Positions 26,301 to 33,439 of a stretch of 64,000 nt of DNA are shown piece after piece; within the stretch, counting starts at the first letter, position 1, and the number at the start of each line of letters is the position of its first letter. Source of the stretch: Scandinavium goeteborgense (GTDB taxonomy: Bacteria; Pseudomonadota; Gammaproteobacteria; Enterobacterales; Enterobacteriaceae); contig NZ_CP054058.1 in assembly GCF_003935895.2 (NCBI RefSeq), positions 2,461,177-2,525,176 on the forward strand, read 5' to 3'. The position numbers were made by a program, and so were the translations under genes. Below the pieces are notes generated by a model. It was not told where the DNA came from and ran no database searches. It saw nothing but the letters and a program-made list of their open reading frames with translations.

Positions 26301-28903
26301 TTTTTGTGCGCAACGGCGAGCTCCTGTCAGCTGAAGACAAGCTGCTGTTGATGAGCGTGGCGCATCTGTATCTCGATGACCGCTCGGGCAGTCTGAATGA
26401 ACAGCTCGATCAACGTATTCATACCTTAAAAGCGCTCCCGAGACCGTTCGTGCCGCAGGTGGGCCCTGGCGACAACCTGCATATTCCGTGGTCGCCCGAC
26501 ACCAGCCAGCTATTGCATTTCAACGGTCACGGCGGATTTTCGCAGGATGGCCGCGAATACCAAATTGTACTCCGGGAGAATCAACCGACGCCTGCACCGT
26601 GGTCAAATGTGCTGGCAAATGCCCGGTTCGGCAGCGTGCTGTCTGAGGCGGGCCAGGCCTACAGCTGGTATGAGAACGCGCATGAATACCGACTCACACC
26701 GTGGGAAAACGATCCGATCAGCGATCGCAGCGGCGAAGCGTTTTATCTGCGTGATGAAGAGAGCGGCGTGTACTGGTCGCCGACCACCCTGCCGGTGCGC
26801 GGCGAAGGGGATTATCTCTCCCGCCATGGATTTGGTTACAGCGTATTCGCCCATCGCGAGAGCGGTATCGACAGTGAGTTGACCATTTTGGTGGCCGAAG
26901 AAGCCCCGGTTAAATTGGCTATTCTGACGCTCAGCAACAACTCCGGTCGCCCGCGTAAACTCTCGGTCACCGGGTTTGCAGAATGGACTCTCGGCGAGTC
27001 ACGCACCCGCTCTACTCTGCATATTGTCACCCATGAAGCCAGCGTGAGCGGCGGCTGCGGCGTGATGGCGAATAACTTTTACGGCGCGGACGGTGGCGGT
27101 CGCACGGCCTTTTTTGCCGTCAGCGGCGTGCACTGCTCGCTGACGGGCGATCGGCGTGAATTTATCGGGCGAAATGGTTCTCTGGAAAAACCGGCCGCGA
27201 TGAATTTACGCTGGCTGTCGAACAAAACCGGGGCCGGACTCGATCCCTGTGGTGCAGTGCAATCGGCGACTAAGCTTATCGACGGCGACCAGACCACGTT
27301 TATTTTCGTGCTCGGTGTGGGGGAAGATCAGGCCCAGGCGCAGGCGCTGCTCAGCCGTTATCTGAATGAAGACGCGGCGCGAAATGAACTGAACCAGGTC
27401 CACCAAATGTGGCACAACCTGCTGGATAAACTGGTCGTTACTACGCCGGATACCAGCGTGAATTTACTGGTTAACGGTTGGCTGTTGTATCAGACCATTG
27501 CCTGTCGCCTGCTGGCACGCAGCGGCTACTATCAGTCCGGCGGCGCATTTGGCTTCCGCGATCAGCTCCAGGACACCCTCGCCCTCAGCCACGCCGCGCC
27601 AGAACGGCTTCGCGATCAGATAGTGCTGTGCGCGTCGCGCCAGTTTGTCGAAGGCGATGTCCAGCACTGGTGGCATCCGCCACATGGCAACGGCGTGCGC
27701 ACCCGCTGTTCTGACGACTATCTCTGGCTGCCGCTGGCGGTCTGTCATTATGTGGAAACCACCGGCGACACCGCAATCCTCGAGCAGCGTATTGCGTATC
27801 TGGAAGGACGTTCGCTACAGGCAGGCGAAGAGTCGGTGTACGAACAGCCGGTTATCAGCGATCTCCAGGAACCCCTGTGGCAGCACTGCGTCAAAGCGCT
27901 CAAATACGGCCTGCGTTTTGGGCAGCATGGCCTGCCGCTGATGGGCGCGGGCGACTGGAATGACGGTATGAACCGAGTGGGAATCGACGACAAAGGTGAA
28001 AGCGTGTGGCTCGGGTTCTTCCTGTACGACATATTAGAGCGCTTTGCCTCGCTGGCCGACAAACGTCAGGATGCCAGCATCAGCGACCTTTGCCGGAGCG
28101 CAGCCGCACGTTTGCGGCAGAGCCTGGAAACCGCTGGCTGGGATGGCGACTGGTACCGGCGCGGATATTTTGACGATGGCACCCCGCTGGGGTCTCACGC
28201 CTCGCAGGAGTGTCGGATTGATGCGATTGCCCAAAGCTGGTCCGTGTTGTCCGGGGCTGCGAGTCAGGAACGGAGCCGTCAGGCCATGAGCGCGCTGGAT
28301 ACGCACCTGGTCGATGACGACGCCGGGCTGATTAAACTGCTCACCCCGCCGTTCGATGGGCACGGCCCGAATCCGGGCTACATTCAAGGGTATCTGCCGG
28401 GCGTGCGTGAAAACGGTGGGCAGTACACCCACGGCGCCATTTGGGCAGTGATGGCTTTTGCGCGCATGGGCAATACCGAACGCACCTGGCAGCTGTGGAA
28501 CCTGATCAACCCGGTCAATCACACCCTAACCGCCAGCGCTATTGAGACATATAAAGCCGAGCCTTACGTGATGAGCGCCGATGTCTACAGCGTTGATCCG
28601 CACCGCGGACGTGCGGGCTGGAGCTGGTATACGGGCTCCGCGGGCTGGGCATACCGCCTGCTGACCGAAGAGCTTCTGGGGATCAGACGTTACGCGTCAG
28701 CCTTCACGGTGCATGTCCAACTTCCCCAAAACTGGCCGTCGCTCAGCATCCGCTACCAGAATGGTCAAAGTCATTATCAGATAACCGTTTCGGGTGATGG
28801 CGGGCCGTATCGGGTAATCCTGGATGGCGTCACGCTGCCGGATGACAGGATCCCTCTCTTCGATGACGGACAAAATCATACGGTGGAGATATTCCAGACA
28901 TAA
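20303..28903 (+). CDS. ndvB: Cyclic beta-1,2-glucan synthase (NdvB/ChvB/Cgs type)
   Basis: A single polypeptide of about 2,866 aa with the full Cgs architecture. An N-terminal region precedes the first membrane helices (about 425-470). A GT84 glycosyltransferase domain has the DSD metal motif near residue 639 and RRTRWIRGDW near 786. Further helices lie at about 830-1010. A glycoamylase-like domain (about 1340-1540) contains MPTWPGSLLDEM and WMAHHQGMAFQAL. Tandem carbohydrate-binding domains and a C-terminal GH94 phosphorylase domain follow, with the catalytic GDWNDGMN near 2551. In Agrobacterium, Rhizobium and Brucella this enzyme initiates, elongates, trims and cyclises periplasmic glucan. 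Enterics normally make linear OpgGH glucan, so this is an accessory system inserted between mppA and mpaA. An alternative start is the ATG at 20324. Confidence 0.9.
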   Translation: MSHQSNAMKMNPKGWLSRSLPLVNAPEHVPFPANDPAGENSLRAELFSSAQMERFGKKLARSHKLSADKLPYYLLKRLSDNEAIITQNCYALNAGKKASIMPAGEWLLDNYYLIEEQIRLVRQHLPKNFGKGLPALASPHNCPRIYDIAAEAIAHGDGRWDPASLTIYISAYQQHTQLTLGEVWALPGMMRLALIENLRRVSIDVVKAQQERNLADSWVTRIFECAENAPADVILVIADMARSRPPLSSAFVAELVRRLQGRGNMLALPLTWIEQRLAEQGVTTEALIYRFNQQLATSQISVSNSIAGLRLLSETNWAEFAEAMSVVEQTLRLDPAGVYPLMHFDTRDHYRHVIEILARGSRTSEPAVAQHVLTLAAQNAPETPGHHIGYWLMGDGRQQLEMELAADTSRFIRLRHSFNQIPLLSWLGSLSLLTTAATAAIMHDTALSGMNGLLMLLTVPLVVAISQLVSDLLSETTTRFRHPRPLPRMDFSAGIPPESATLVVIPCLLTSPENITKLLTSLEICWLGNQHEHLRFALLTDLTDSVNENSPDNSALLEQAISQTQTLNRRYPANRPRFYLLHRAPEWNPPQGVWMGYERKRGKLALLNSWLRHPTTQFSSAMDLPTEQLPERIKYVITLDSDTVLPRETAHKLVATMAHPLNRPEYDPARQRVVKGYGILQPGLAEEMPRNGQGRYAALCSSIPGNNPYSMMSSDIYQDLFAEGSFVGKGIYDVDVFVQATANTCPENLVLSHDLLEGCYARSGLLSEVLLYEQYPNNYLSDVARRTRWIRGDWQLLNWLKTRVRKADGSHDKNPLSALSYWKLLDNLRRSLVAPSLLALLFSTLLWVPNPLYWLGVLAVVWLLPTALAVTHDLLRKPARRLLTQHLLLVMTGTLKRLSRVGLNFITLPHEAGYSLYAIAVTLWRLGFSQRNLSQWVSFSPDNDLSKTSPLRFYRAMWLNVVAGVSLTALTAHAAPWFSTVALPVGIIWCLAPLLLSWLSRQPTLKTFSPNKEQKQLLRQTSREIWAFFETFANAKENGLPPDNYQEIPQPVVAHRTSPTNIGLSLMANLTAWDFGYLPIGEVLQRITLTLDSLDKMEHFRGHLYNWYDTRTLAPLSPRYVSSVDSGNMAGHLLTLREGLSAMRNQPILNGAQVLAGIDDTLSILEKHWGQSTPTGLRLLRQHCHSAAGLAPAELFTELKWMRTQSNHLHALCNHEDTVVVRWIEHLQRQLVMLCHEWTHLLGWLTSAYDAQTLPSLSWLAQAKHSGEGSPPASAISLARMRLDIITELEQRLNEHAQMDFTFLYSEVTNLLSIGYNCDTNMADKSHYDLLPSEIRLTSFLAIATNQLPLKSWFALGRLFTTIDNETALMSWSGSMFEYLMPNLVMPTWPGSLLDEMSQSAVMRQIDWGKERGVPWGVSESGYHAFDVQQNYQYQAFGVPGLGLRRGLADDMVVAPYATLLALMISPQKACENLARLEKIGARGEYGFYEALDYTPSRLATGQLYAVVQSWMAHHQGMAFQALAHVLLDAPMVDRFMASTAFQSASLLLQERVPDAVDLYSPRRHFESHEGRVKPVHYEPRIFTRADSLVPEVQLLSNSHYHLMMTHTGGSYSRWNDLALTRWRSDTTRDNWGSFCYIRDAHTGELWSNSWQPVGDIDSNDEVIFTDSGAEFRRTIDNLSIKTQIVVSPEDDIELRRITLLNRGRQPRTLELTTYAEVVLAPATSDQAHPAFSNLFIQTELITEQSAILCHRRPRSPDEKSPWLCHMMVVHGGNQSDVSFETDRANFLGRGRGPANALAAHQSGPLSNTSGSVLDPMLAIRQTITVQPGQSVTVDIVYGVSENRAQSLALLEKYRDHPIADRVFELAWSHSLVVLRQINANEDDAALFNRLASAIIYPCQELRADSRDISRNRRGQSGLWGWAISGDLPIVLLTITSEESLLSVTTLIQAHRYWRLKGLAADLVILNNSPGGYQQGLQNTIMDLIYAGSEASQLDKSGGIFVRNGELLSAEDKLLLMSVAHLYLDDRSGSLNEQLDQRIHTLKALPRPFVPQVGPGDNLHIPWSPDTSQLLHFNGHGGFSQDGREYQIVLRENQPTPAPWSNVLANARFGSVLSEAGQAYSWYENAHEYRLTPWENDPISDRSGEAFYLRDEESGVYWSPTTLPVRGEGDYLSRHGFGYSVFAHRESGIDSELTILVAEEAPVKLAILTLSNNSGRPRKLSVTGFAEWTLGESRTRSTLHIVTHEASVSGGCGVMANNFYGADGGGRTAFFAVSGVHCSLTGDRREFIGRNGSLEKPAAMNLRWLSNKTGAGLDPCGAVQSATKLIDGDQTTFIFVLGVGEDQAQAQALLSRYLNEDAARNELNQVHQMWHNLLDKLVVTTPDTSVNLLVNGWLLYQTIACRLLARSGYYQSGGAFGFRDQLQDTLALSHAAPERLRDQIVLCASRQFVEGDVQHWWHPPHGNGVRTRCSDDYLWLPLAVCHYVETTGDTAILEQRIAYLEGRSLQAGEESVYEQPVISDLQEPLWQHCVKALKYGLRFGQHGLPLMGAGDWNDGMNRVGIDDKGESVWLGFFLYDILERFASLADKRQDASISDLCRSAAARLRQSLETAGWDGDWYRRGYFDDGTPLGSHASQECRIDAIAQSWSVLSGAASQERSRQAMSALDTHLVDDDAGLIKLLTPPFDGHGPNPGYIQGYLPGVRENGGQYTHGAIWAVMAFARMGNTERTWQLWNLINPVNHTLTASAIETYKAEPYVMSADVYSVDPHRGRAGWSWYTGSAGWAYRLLTEELLGIRRYASAFTVHVQLPQNWPSLSIRYQNGQSHYQITVSGDGGPYRVILDGVTLPDDRIPLFDDGQNHTVEIFQT

Positions 28904-29021
28904 TGCTGATTCACCGGGGGCACAGGTCATGTGAAGTGAGGCAGGGATCAGGGAAACTATTTGATTCTCGGTGAGTTATGAACAACACTGCCAGAAACAA
29001 CACAATAAAGCAGGATTGAGC

Positions 29022-29747
29022 ATGTCTTCCACCCGACCACGCCAGCAGCGCGGCGCGTTTCCGCCTGGAACTCAACACTATGGCCGTTCATTGCTGGGCG
29101 CCCCGCTGATCTGGTTCCCCGCCCCGCTCGCCGACCACAACAGCGGGCTGATTATTGCGGGCACCCACGGTGACGAAAACTCGTCCATCGTCACCCTGTC
29201 ATGCGCGCTACGCACGCTGGCCCCGGACCTGCGGCGTCATCACGTGGTGCTGACCGTCAACCCGGACGGCTGCCAGCTGGGGCTACGCGCCAATGCGAAC
29301 GGGGTCGATCTCAACCGTAACTTCCCGGCGGCGAACTGGAAAGCTGGTGAAACGGTTTATCGCTGGAACAGCTCCGCAGAGAGCCGTGACGTGGTGCTGC
29401 TGACGGGGGATAAACCCGGTTCCGAGCCAGAAACCGAAGCGCTGTGCCAGCTGATCCACAAAATTCACCCGGCGTGGGTGGTGTCGTTCCACGACCCGCT
29501 GGCCTGTATCGAAGATCCGCAGCAAACGGGGCTGGGCCAGTGGCTGGCAGACAGCTTTGAACTGCCGCTGGTGACAAGCGTCGGCTACGCGACGCCGGGC
29601 TCGTTCGGCAGTTGGTGTGCCGATCTCGGCCTGCACTGCATCACCGCGGAATTCCCGCCGATTTCATCCGATGAAGCGAGCGAAAAATACCTGGCGGCAA
29701 TGACCGGCCTGCTGCACTGGCATCCGGAATTAGCCTCTACGCGTTGA
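29022..29747 (+). CDS. mpaA: Murein peptide amidase A
   Basis: A 241-aa zinc carboxypeptidase (M14 family). It cuts the gamma-D-Glu-meso-Dap bond of murein tripeptide in the cytoplasm. Visible are the zinc ligands in THGDEN (HxxE) and the later His in VSFHDP, substrate-binding NGVDLNRNFP, and the catalytic Glu in CITAEFPP. The ATG at 29022 matches the E. coli start (STRPR.QRGAFPPGT); a longer upstream frame has no support. It works on the substrate imported through MppA, and YcjG then epimerises the L-Ala-D-Glu product. Confidence 0.95.
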   Translation: MSSTRPRQQRGAFPPGTQHYGRSLLGAPLIWFPAPLADHNSGLIIAGTHGDENSSIVTLSCALRTLAPDLRRHHVVLTVNPDGCQLGLRANANGVDLNRNFPAANWKAGETVYRWNSSAESRDVVLLTGDKPGSEPETEALCQLIHKIHPAWVVSFHDPLACIEDPQQTGLGQWLADSFELPLVTSVGYATPGSFGSWCADLGLHCITAEFPPISSDEASEKYLAAMTGLLHWHPELASTR

Positions 29748-29788
29748 GATTATTTGATTCCTATACGGCTACAGTTCAGCCAATAAAA

Positions 29789-29820
29789 AACCCGCATGGC
29801 CGGAGCGATGCGGGTTCTTT
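29789..29820. terminator. Bidirectional terminator, mpaA / 39-aa microprotein
   Basis: AACCCGCAT (29789-29797), a ten-base loop, ATGCGGGTT (29808-29816), then CTTT on the plus strand and six T on the minus strand. It separates mpaA from the convergent microprotein gene. Confidence 0.8.
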
Positions 29821-29838
29821 AACAAATCATCTGGTTCG

Positions 29839-29958
29839 TCAGGCAAAAAACAACCCAGCTACCACGATGACGACAAGCACGACGGCAGCCACGGTATCAA
29901 TCAACCGTTTAGTCAGCTTGTCCTGCGTTGCGACGCTTTCGTCTTCCCACTCAATCAT
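29839..29958 (-). CDS. Single-span membrane microprotein (39 aa)
   Basis: A 39-codon ORF with GAGGG upstream of the ATG. It has a charged N-terminus (MIEWEDESVATQDKLTKRLI) followed by one strongly hydrophobic helix (TVAAVVLVVIVVAGLFFA) running to the C-terminus. This makes it a tail-anchored-like inner-membrane microprotein. It has its own terminator next to the stop. I do not recognise it by name; position between mpaA and ycjG may be conserved in related genomes. Confidence 0.65.
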   Translation of the reverse strand: MIEWEDESVATQDKLTKRLIDTVAAVVLVVIVVAGLFFA

Positions 29959-30059
29959 CTCAGCACCCTCAAATTTGTGACGCGCGTATCCTAAACGCGC
30001 CTCGCGGATGCCGGATGATCGTTTTGTGCCGGATTCAGTTTAAAAATAAACTAACGATT

Positions 30060-31025
30060 TCATAGGTAAAGAGTCCCGGTGCCGAAGCGCAGCGCGGGTT
30101 CGGCATCGATTGCCAGCCACGTCGGGCCATCGAGATCGGCAAAGCGTACCTTTGGCGTCAGCGGCAATGCGGCGCTGATGGCACGAGAGGTACACAACAT
30201 ACAGCCTAGCATCAGGTCAAAACCTTGCAATTTGGCTTCCGTCGCCAGCGCCAGCGCTTCGGTTAAGCCACCGGTTTTATCCAGTTTAATATTGACCATG
30301 TCATAGCGTCCGGCGAGTTTCGCCAGGCTTTCGCGGGTGTGACAGCTTTCATCAGCACAAATCGGCAGCGGATGAATAAAGTTTGCCAGCGCACCATCTT
30401 CCCCTGCCGGTAACGGCTGTTCGAGCATCGCGACGTTCAGATCCGCCAGCAGCTGACAGCGTGAAGCCAGCCCATCGCTGTGCCAGGACTCGTTAGCGTC
30501 GACAATCAGCGTGGCCTCCGGGACGGCTGCCCGTATGGCGACCATTCTTTCGCTGATCAGATGGTCATCGAGCTTAACCTTTAACAGCCGTGCGCCTTTA
30601 TCCCACAGCGCCCGGGCACTATTTGCCATCTGATCCGGCGTGCCGATCACCACGGTTTGTGCCGTCGTCACCTCGGAGGGTAATTCGCTGCCCACTAAAG
30701 CCGACAGCGAGCGCCCCGCTTTGCGCACTTCAATATCCCACAGCGCACAGTCGACGGCGTTGCGCGCCGCGCCCGCGGGCAGAAGCTGCTGCAACGCGTC
30801 GCGCGTCAGGCCGGATTCAAGCTGTTCGCCAATGCTGGCAATCTGCGCCATCACCGAGGCAATACTCTCGCCATAGCGCGGGTACGGAGTACATTCTCCT
30901 GTCCCGGTCACGCCGTCTTGCTGGATTTCCACCACCACCACTTTCGCTTCGCTGCGGGCACCGCGGGCGATGACGAATGGCGTATGCAGCGGCCAGGCTT
31001 CCTCGTACACTTTCAAACTTCTCAT
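30060..31025 (-). CDS. ycjG: L-Ala-D/L-Glu epimerase
   Basis: A 321-aa enolase-superfamily enzyme, the same length as E. coli YcjG (AEE). It epimerises L-Ala-D-Glu released from murein tripeptide so that L-Ala-L-Glu can be hydrolysed. The catalytic lysine pair lies in LLKVKLD. Metal ligands are in LIVDANE, MLEQPLP and ICADES, and the second acid/base is in VNIKLDKTGG. The start ATG at 31025 has GAGGT upstream; a GTG three codons earlier is less likely. It completes the mppA-mpaA-ycjG murein recycling set and is divergent from tpx. Confidence 0.95.
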   Translation of the reverse strand: MRSLKVYEEAWPLHTPFVIARGARSEAKVVVVEIQQDGVTGTGECTPYPRYGESIASVMAQIASIGEQLESGLTRDALQQLLPAGAARNAVDCALWDIEVRKAGRSLSALVGSELPSEVTTAQTVVIGTPDQMANSARALWDKGARLLKVKLDDHLISERMVAIRAAVPEATLIVDANESWHSDGLASRCQLLADLNVAMLEQPLPAGEDGALANFIHPLPICADESCHTRESLAKLAGRYDMVNIKLDKTGGLTEALALATEAKLQGFDLMLGCMLCTSRAISAALPLTPKVRFADLDGPTWLAIDAEPALRFGTGTLYL

Positions 31026-31059
31026 TCCCTGCACCTCGATTTACCAGCACTAAAAGGAT

Positions 31060-31089
31060 TTGCCGTGTTAACTGTTGATGTCATACACT
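31060..31089 (+). promoter_or_regulatory. Candidate tpx promoter
   Basis: TTGCCG (31060-31065), an 18-bp spacer and TACACT (31084-31089), about 39 bp upstream of the tpx ATG. Both hexamers match four of six consensus bases or better. The tpx ribosome-binding site is AGGAAG. Confidence 0.4.
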
Positions 31090-31127
31090 AGCCGCGACGT
31101 TAACTATATGTAAACAGGAAGATAATC

Positions 31128-31634
31128 ATGTCACAAACTGTGCATTTCCAGGGCAACCCCGTTTCCGTTCAGGGCTCCATTCCGCAGGCGGGCGCCAAAG
31201 CACCAGCATTCACTCTGGTCGCTAAGGATCTCTCCGACGTCGCACTGAGCCAGTTCGCTGGTAAACGTAAAGTGCTGAACATTTTCCCGAGCATTGATAC
31301 CGGCGTATGCGCTGCATCCGTGCGTAAATTCAACCAGCTGGCAACCGAACTGAACAACACTGTCGTGCTGTGCATTTCTGCTGACCTGCCGTTCGCCCAG
31401 TCCCGCTTCTGCGGTGCAGAAGGTCTGAGCAACGTTGTTACCCTGTCCACCCTGCGTGCGCCAGAGTTCCTGCAGCAGTATGGCGTTGGCATCGCAGATG
31501 GCGCGCTGAAAGGCCTGTCTGCTCGCGCGGTCATCGTGCTTGATGAAAACGACAACGTGGTTCTGAGCGAGCTGGTGAACGAAATCACCAACGAGCCGGA
31601 CTATGATGCTGCGCTGGAAGCACTGAAAGCCTGA
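31128..31634 (+). CDS. tpx: Thiol peroxidase Tpx
   Basis: A 168-aa atypical two-cysteine peroxiredoxin. It reduces hydrogen and alkyl peroxides, favouring bulky ones, with thioredoxin as electron donor. The peroxidatic Cys61 is in [15 protein letters not shown] and the resolving Cys95 is in SRFCGAEGL. The Thr and Arg of the active site are in the expected positions. The length equals E. coli Tpx. Confidence 0.97.
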   Translation: MSQTVHFQGNPVSVQGSIPQAGAKAPAFTLVAKDLSDVALSQFAGKRKVLNIFPSIDTGVCAASVRKFNQLATELNNTVVLCISADLPFAQSRFCGAEGLSNVVTLSTLRAPEFLQQYGVGIADGALKGLSARAVIVLDENDNVVLSELVNEITNEPDYDAALEALKA

Positions 31635-31640
31635 TAAAAA

Positions 31641-31668
31641 ATGCCGCCTTCATCACTGAAGGCGGCAT
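31641..31668. terminator. Convergent terminator tpx/tyrR
   Basis: A 12-bp perfect stem, ATGCCGCCTTCA (31641-31652) with TGAAGGCGGCAT (31657-31668), and loop TCAC. On the minus strand it is followed by five T. It lies in the 39-bp gap between the two convergent genes. Confidence 0.85.
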
Positions 31669-31673
31669 CGCAT

Positions 31674-33215
31674 TTACTCTTCGTTCTTCTTCTGACTTAA
31701 ACCATATTCCCGCAACTTATTCGCGATCGCCGTGTGCGAAACGCCCAGGCGTTTGGCAAGCTTACGCGTGCTCGGATAGCTGCGATAAAGCTGAGTCAGC
31801 ACCGACCGCTCAAAGCGACTGGTGATGTCGTCCAGCGAGCCTTCCATCGCATCTTCCCCGACCGCCACCGTGGTGGTGTCGTAATCCGGCAGTAAGATGT
31901 CCTGCGGGCGCAGCTCGTAGCCGTCCAGCTGCGTCAGCGCGCGGTACACGGCATTTTTCAGCTGACGCACGTTGCCCGGCCAGCCGTAGCGGGTCAGCAC
32001 GGTGTTCAAATCAGCGGCCAGTTTCGGACGCGCAATCCCCTGCTCATCGGCAAAACGGGCCACAAACAGCTCCGTCAGCGGCATGATGTCCTGCGCCCGA
32101 TCACGCAGCGGCGGCAGGTTCAGGGTCAGCACGTTCAGACGATAATAGAGATCTTCGCGGAACAGACCTTTCTGCACCAGTTCGACGAGGTTCTTCTGCG
32201 TGGCGCAAATCACCCGCACATCGACGTGGATTTCGTGATCTTCCCCGACGCGACGGAAGGTGCCATCGTTGAGGAAACGCAGCAGTTTGACCTGCATTCC
32301 CGGCGACATTTCACCGATTTCATCCAGCAGCACCGAGCCGCCGTTGGCCTGCTCGAAGAAGCCTTTTTTGCCTTCCGGCGCATGGCCGAACAGTTCGCTT
32401 TCAACCGCATCTTCCGGAATCGACGCGCAGTTCAGCGCCAGATACGGCTTCTGTGCACGCGGGCTTGCCAGATGACAGGCGTTCGCCAGCAAATCTTTCC
32501 CAGTGCCGGTATCACCGACAATCAGCAGCGGCGCACTCAGCATCGCCAGCTTGCGGGCCTGCTCAACTACGTGACGCATTTTCGGGCTAACGGCGATAAT
32601 CTGACTGAAGGCGCTGACGTCCTGGCTGGTCATGGTTTGCAGCTGACGGCCCATGCGTAATGTAGAACGCAGCATCACGACGGCCCCCATCAGAACGCGC
32701 GTGGCATTTTCGCCTTCCAGCGTCACCGGGGTAATTTCCAGCAGGAAGTTTTGCCCGTTGATCACCACGTGTTCTGCGTGGGACTCCATCGGGGCGTCAT
32801 CCAGCCAACGCTGGAAGTTAAAGCCGTTGATCAGCTGCGCGGCATTGTGGCTGCGCAGTTTATCCTGCGACTGGCCGAACAACTGGCAGCTCGCCGGGTT
32901 CGCCAGCTCGACTTTGCTTTTAGTGTCCAGCGAAAGCACCGGCTCCGGCATGGCTTCCAGTAACGCGCTCAGCGCCAGGTGTTCACGTTCCGACGGCATC
33001 CACGGCACGGTGCGCACGTCGGTCACGCCGGCGATACGACGGATTTCTGCCATCAGAGTGCGGAAACTGTCAAATTCCAGCTCCGCAAAATTAAGGTAAA
33101 TTCGGCCAATGGGGTCGATGTCGATCCCGCGCAGGTCAATACCGCGCAGCACCAACAGATCGAGTAATTCACGGGTCAGACCAAGACGGTCCTCACAAAA
33201 GACTTCAAGACGCAT
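31674..33215 (-). CDS. tyrR: Aromatic amino acid regulator TyrR
   Basis: A 513-aa regulator, equal in length to E. coli TyrR. The N-terminal ACT domain (VFCEDRLGLTRELLDLL) binds aromatic ligand, and a PAS domain lies at about 85-190. The AAA+ domain has Walker A GDTGTGKD and LLDEIGEM. In place of GAFTGA it has GHAPEGKKGFF, consistent with TyrR acting on sigma-70 promoters rather than sigma-54. A C-terminal Fis-type HTH follows (STRKLAKRLGVSHTAIANKLREYG). It represses or activates aroF, tyrP, mtr and others with Tyr, Phe or Trp. An autoregulatory box lies upstream. Confidence 0.97.
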   Translation of the reverse strand: MRLEVFCEDRLGLTRELLDLLVLRGIDLRGIDIDPIGRIYLNFAELEFDSFRTLMAEIRRIAGVTDVRTVPWMPSEREHLALSALLEAMPEPVLSLDTKSKVELANPASCQLFGQSQDKLRSHNAAQLINGFNFQRWLDDAPMESHAEHVVINGQNFLLEITPVTLEGENATRVLMGAVVMLRSTLRMGRQLQTMTSQDVSAFSQIIAVSPKMRHVVEQARKLAMLSAPLLIVGDTGTGKDLLANACHLASPRAQKPYLALNCASIPEDAVESELFGHAPEGKKGFFEQANGGSVLLDEIGEMSPGMQVKLLRFLNDGTFRRVGEDHEIHVDVRVICATQKNLVELVQKGLFREDLYYRLNVLTLNLPPLRDRAQDIMPLTELFVARFADEQGIARPKLAADLNTVLTRYGWPGNVRQLKNAVYRALTQLDGYELRPQDILLPDYDTTTVAVGEDAMEGSLDDITSRFERSVLTQLYRSYPSTRKLAKRLGVSHTAIANKLREYGLSQKKNEE

Positions 33216-33283
33216 GGGAGTATCACCCTCATAGCCAATAACGCATGGATGATAAGACAGTTCTCCGCCTGCGGGAAGATGGC

Positions 33284-33301
33284 TGTCAACAATTATTGAC
33301 A
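33284..33301 (-). promoter_or_regulatory. TyrR box upstream of tyrR (autoregulation)
   Basis: TGTCAA-N6-TTGACA, a perfect palindrome in its arms, fits the TyrR box TGTAAA-N6-TTTACA at most positions and resembles the E. coli tyrR self-operator I remember. It is 69 bp upstream of the start. One arm doubles as a TTGACA -35 on the minus strand, which suits repression by occlusion. Confidence 0.75.
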
Positions 33302-33400
33302 GTATGGCGGAAAATCAGGCACTTTGCCGTAAACTCGGCGGGTAAAGCACAAAGGGACAAGGTCAGACGTGATTTTTGCAGCGGCGGTTGAGTGAGATAC

Positions 33401-33420
33401 CCCTCTCCGTTAAGAGAGGG
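33401..33420 (-). terminator. Hairpin downstream of ycjF
   Basis: CCCTCTC (33401-33407) pairs with GAGAGGG (33414-33420), with a six-base loop. There is no T run on the minus strand, so it could be a weak or Rho-assisted terminator or an RNA-stability hairpin. Apart from the TyrR box the 33216-33439 gap holds nothing else I can identify. Confidence 0.4.
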
Positions 33421-33439
33421 ATAAATAGCAAATGAAATG

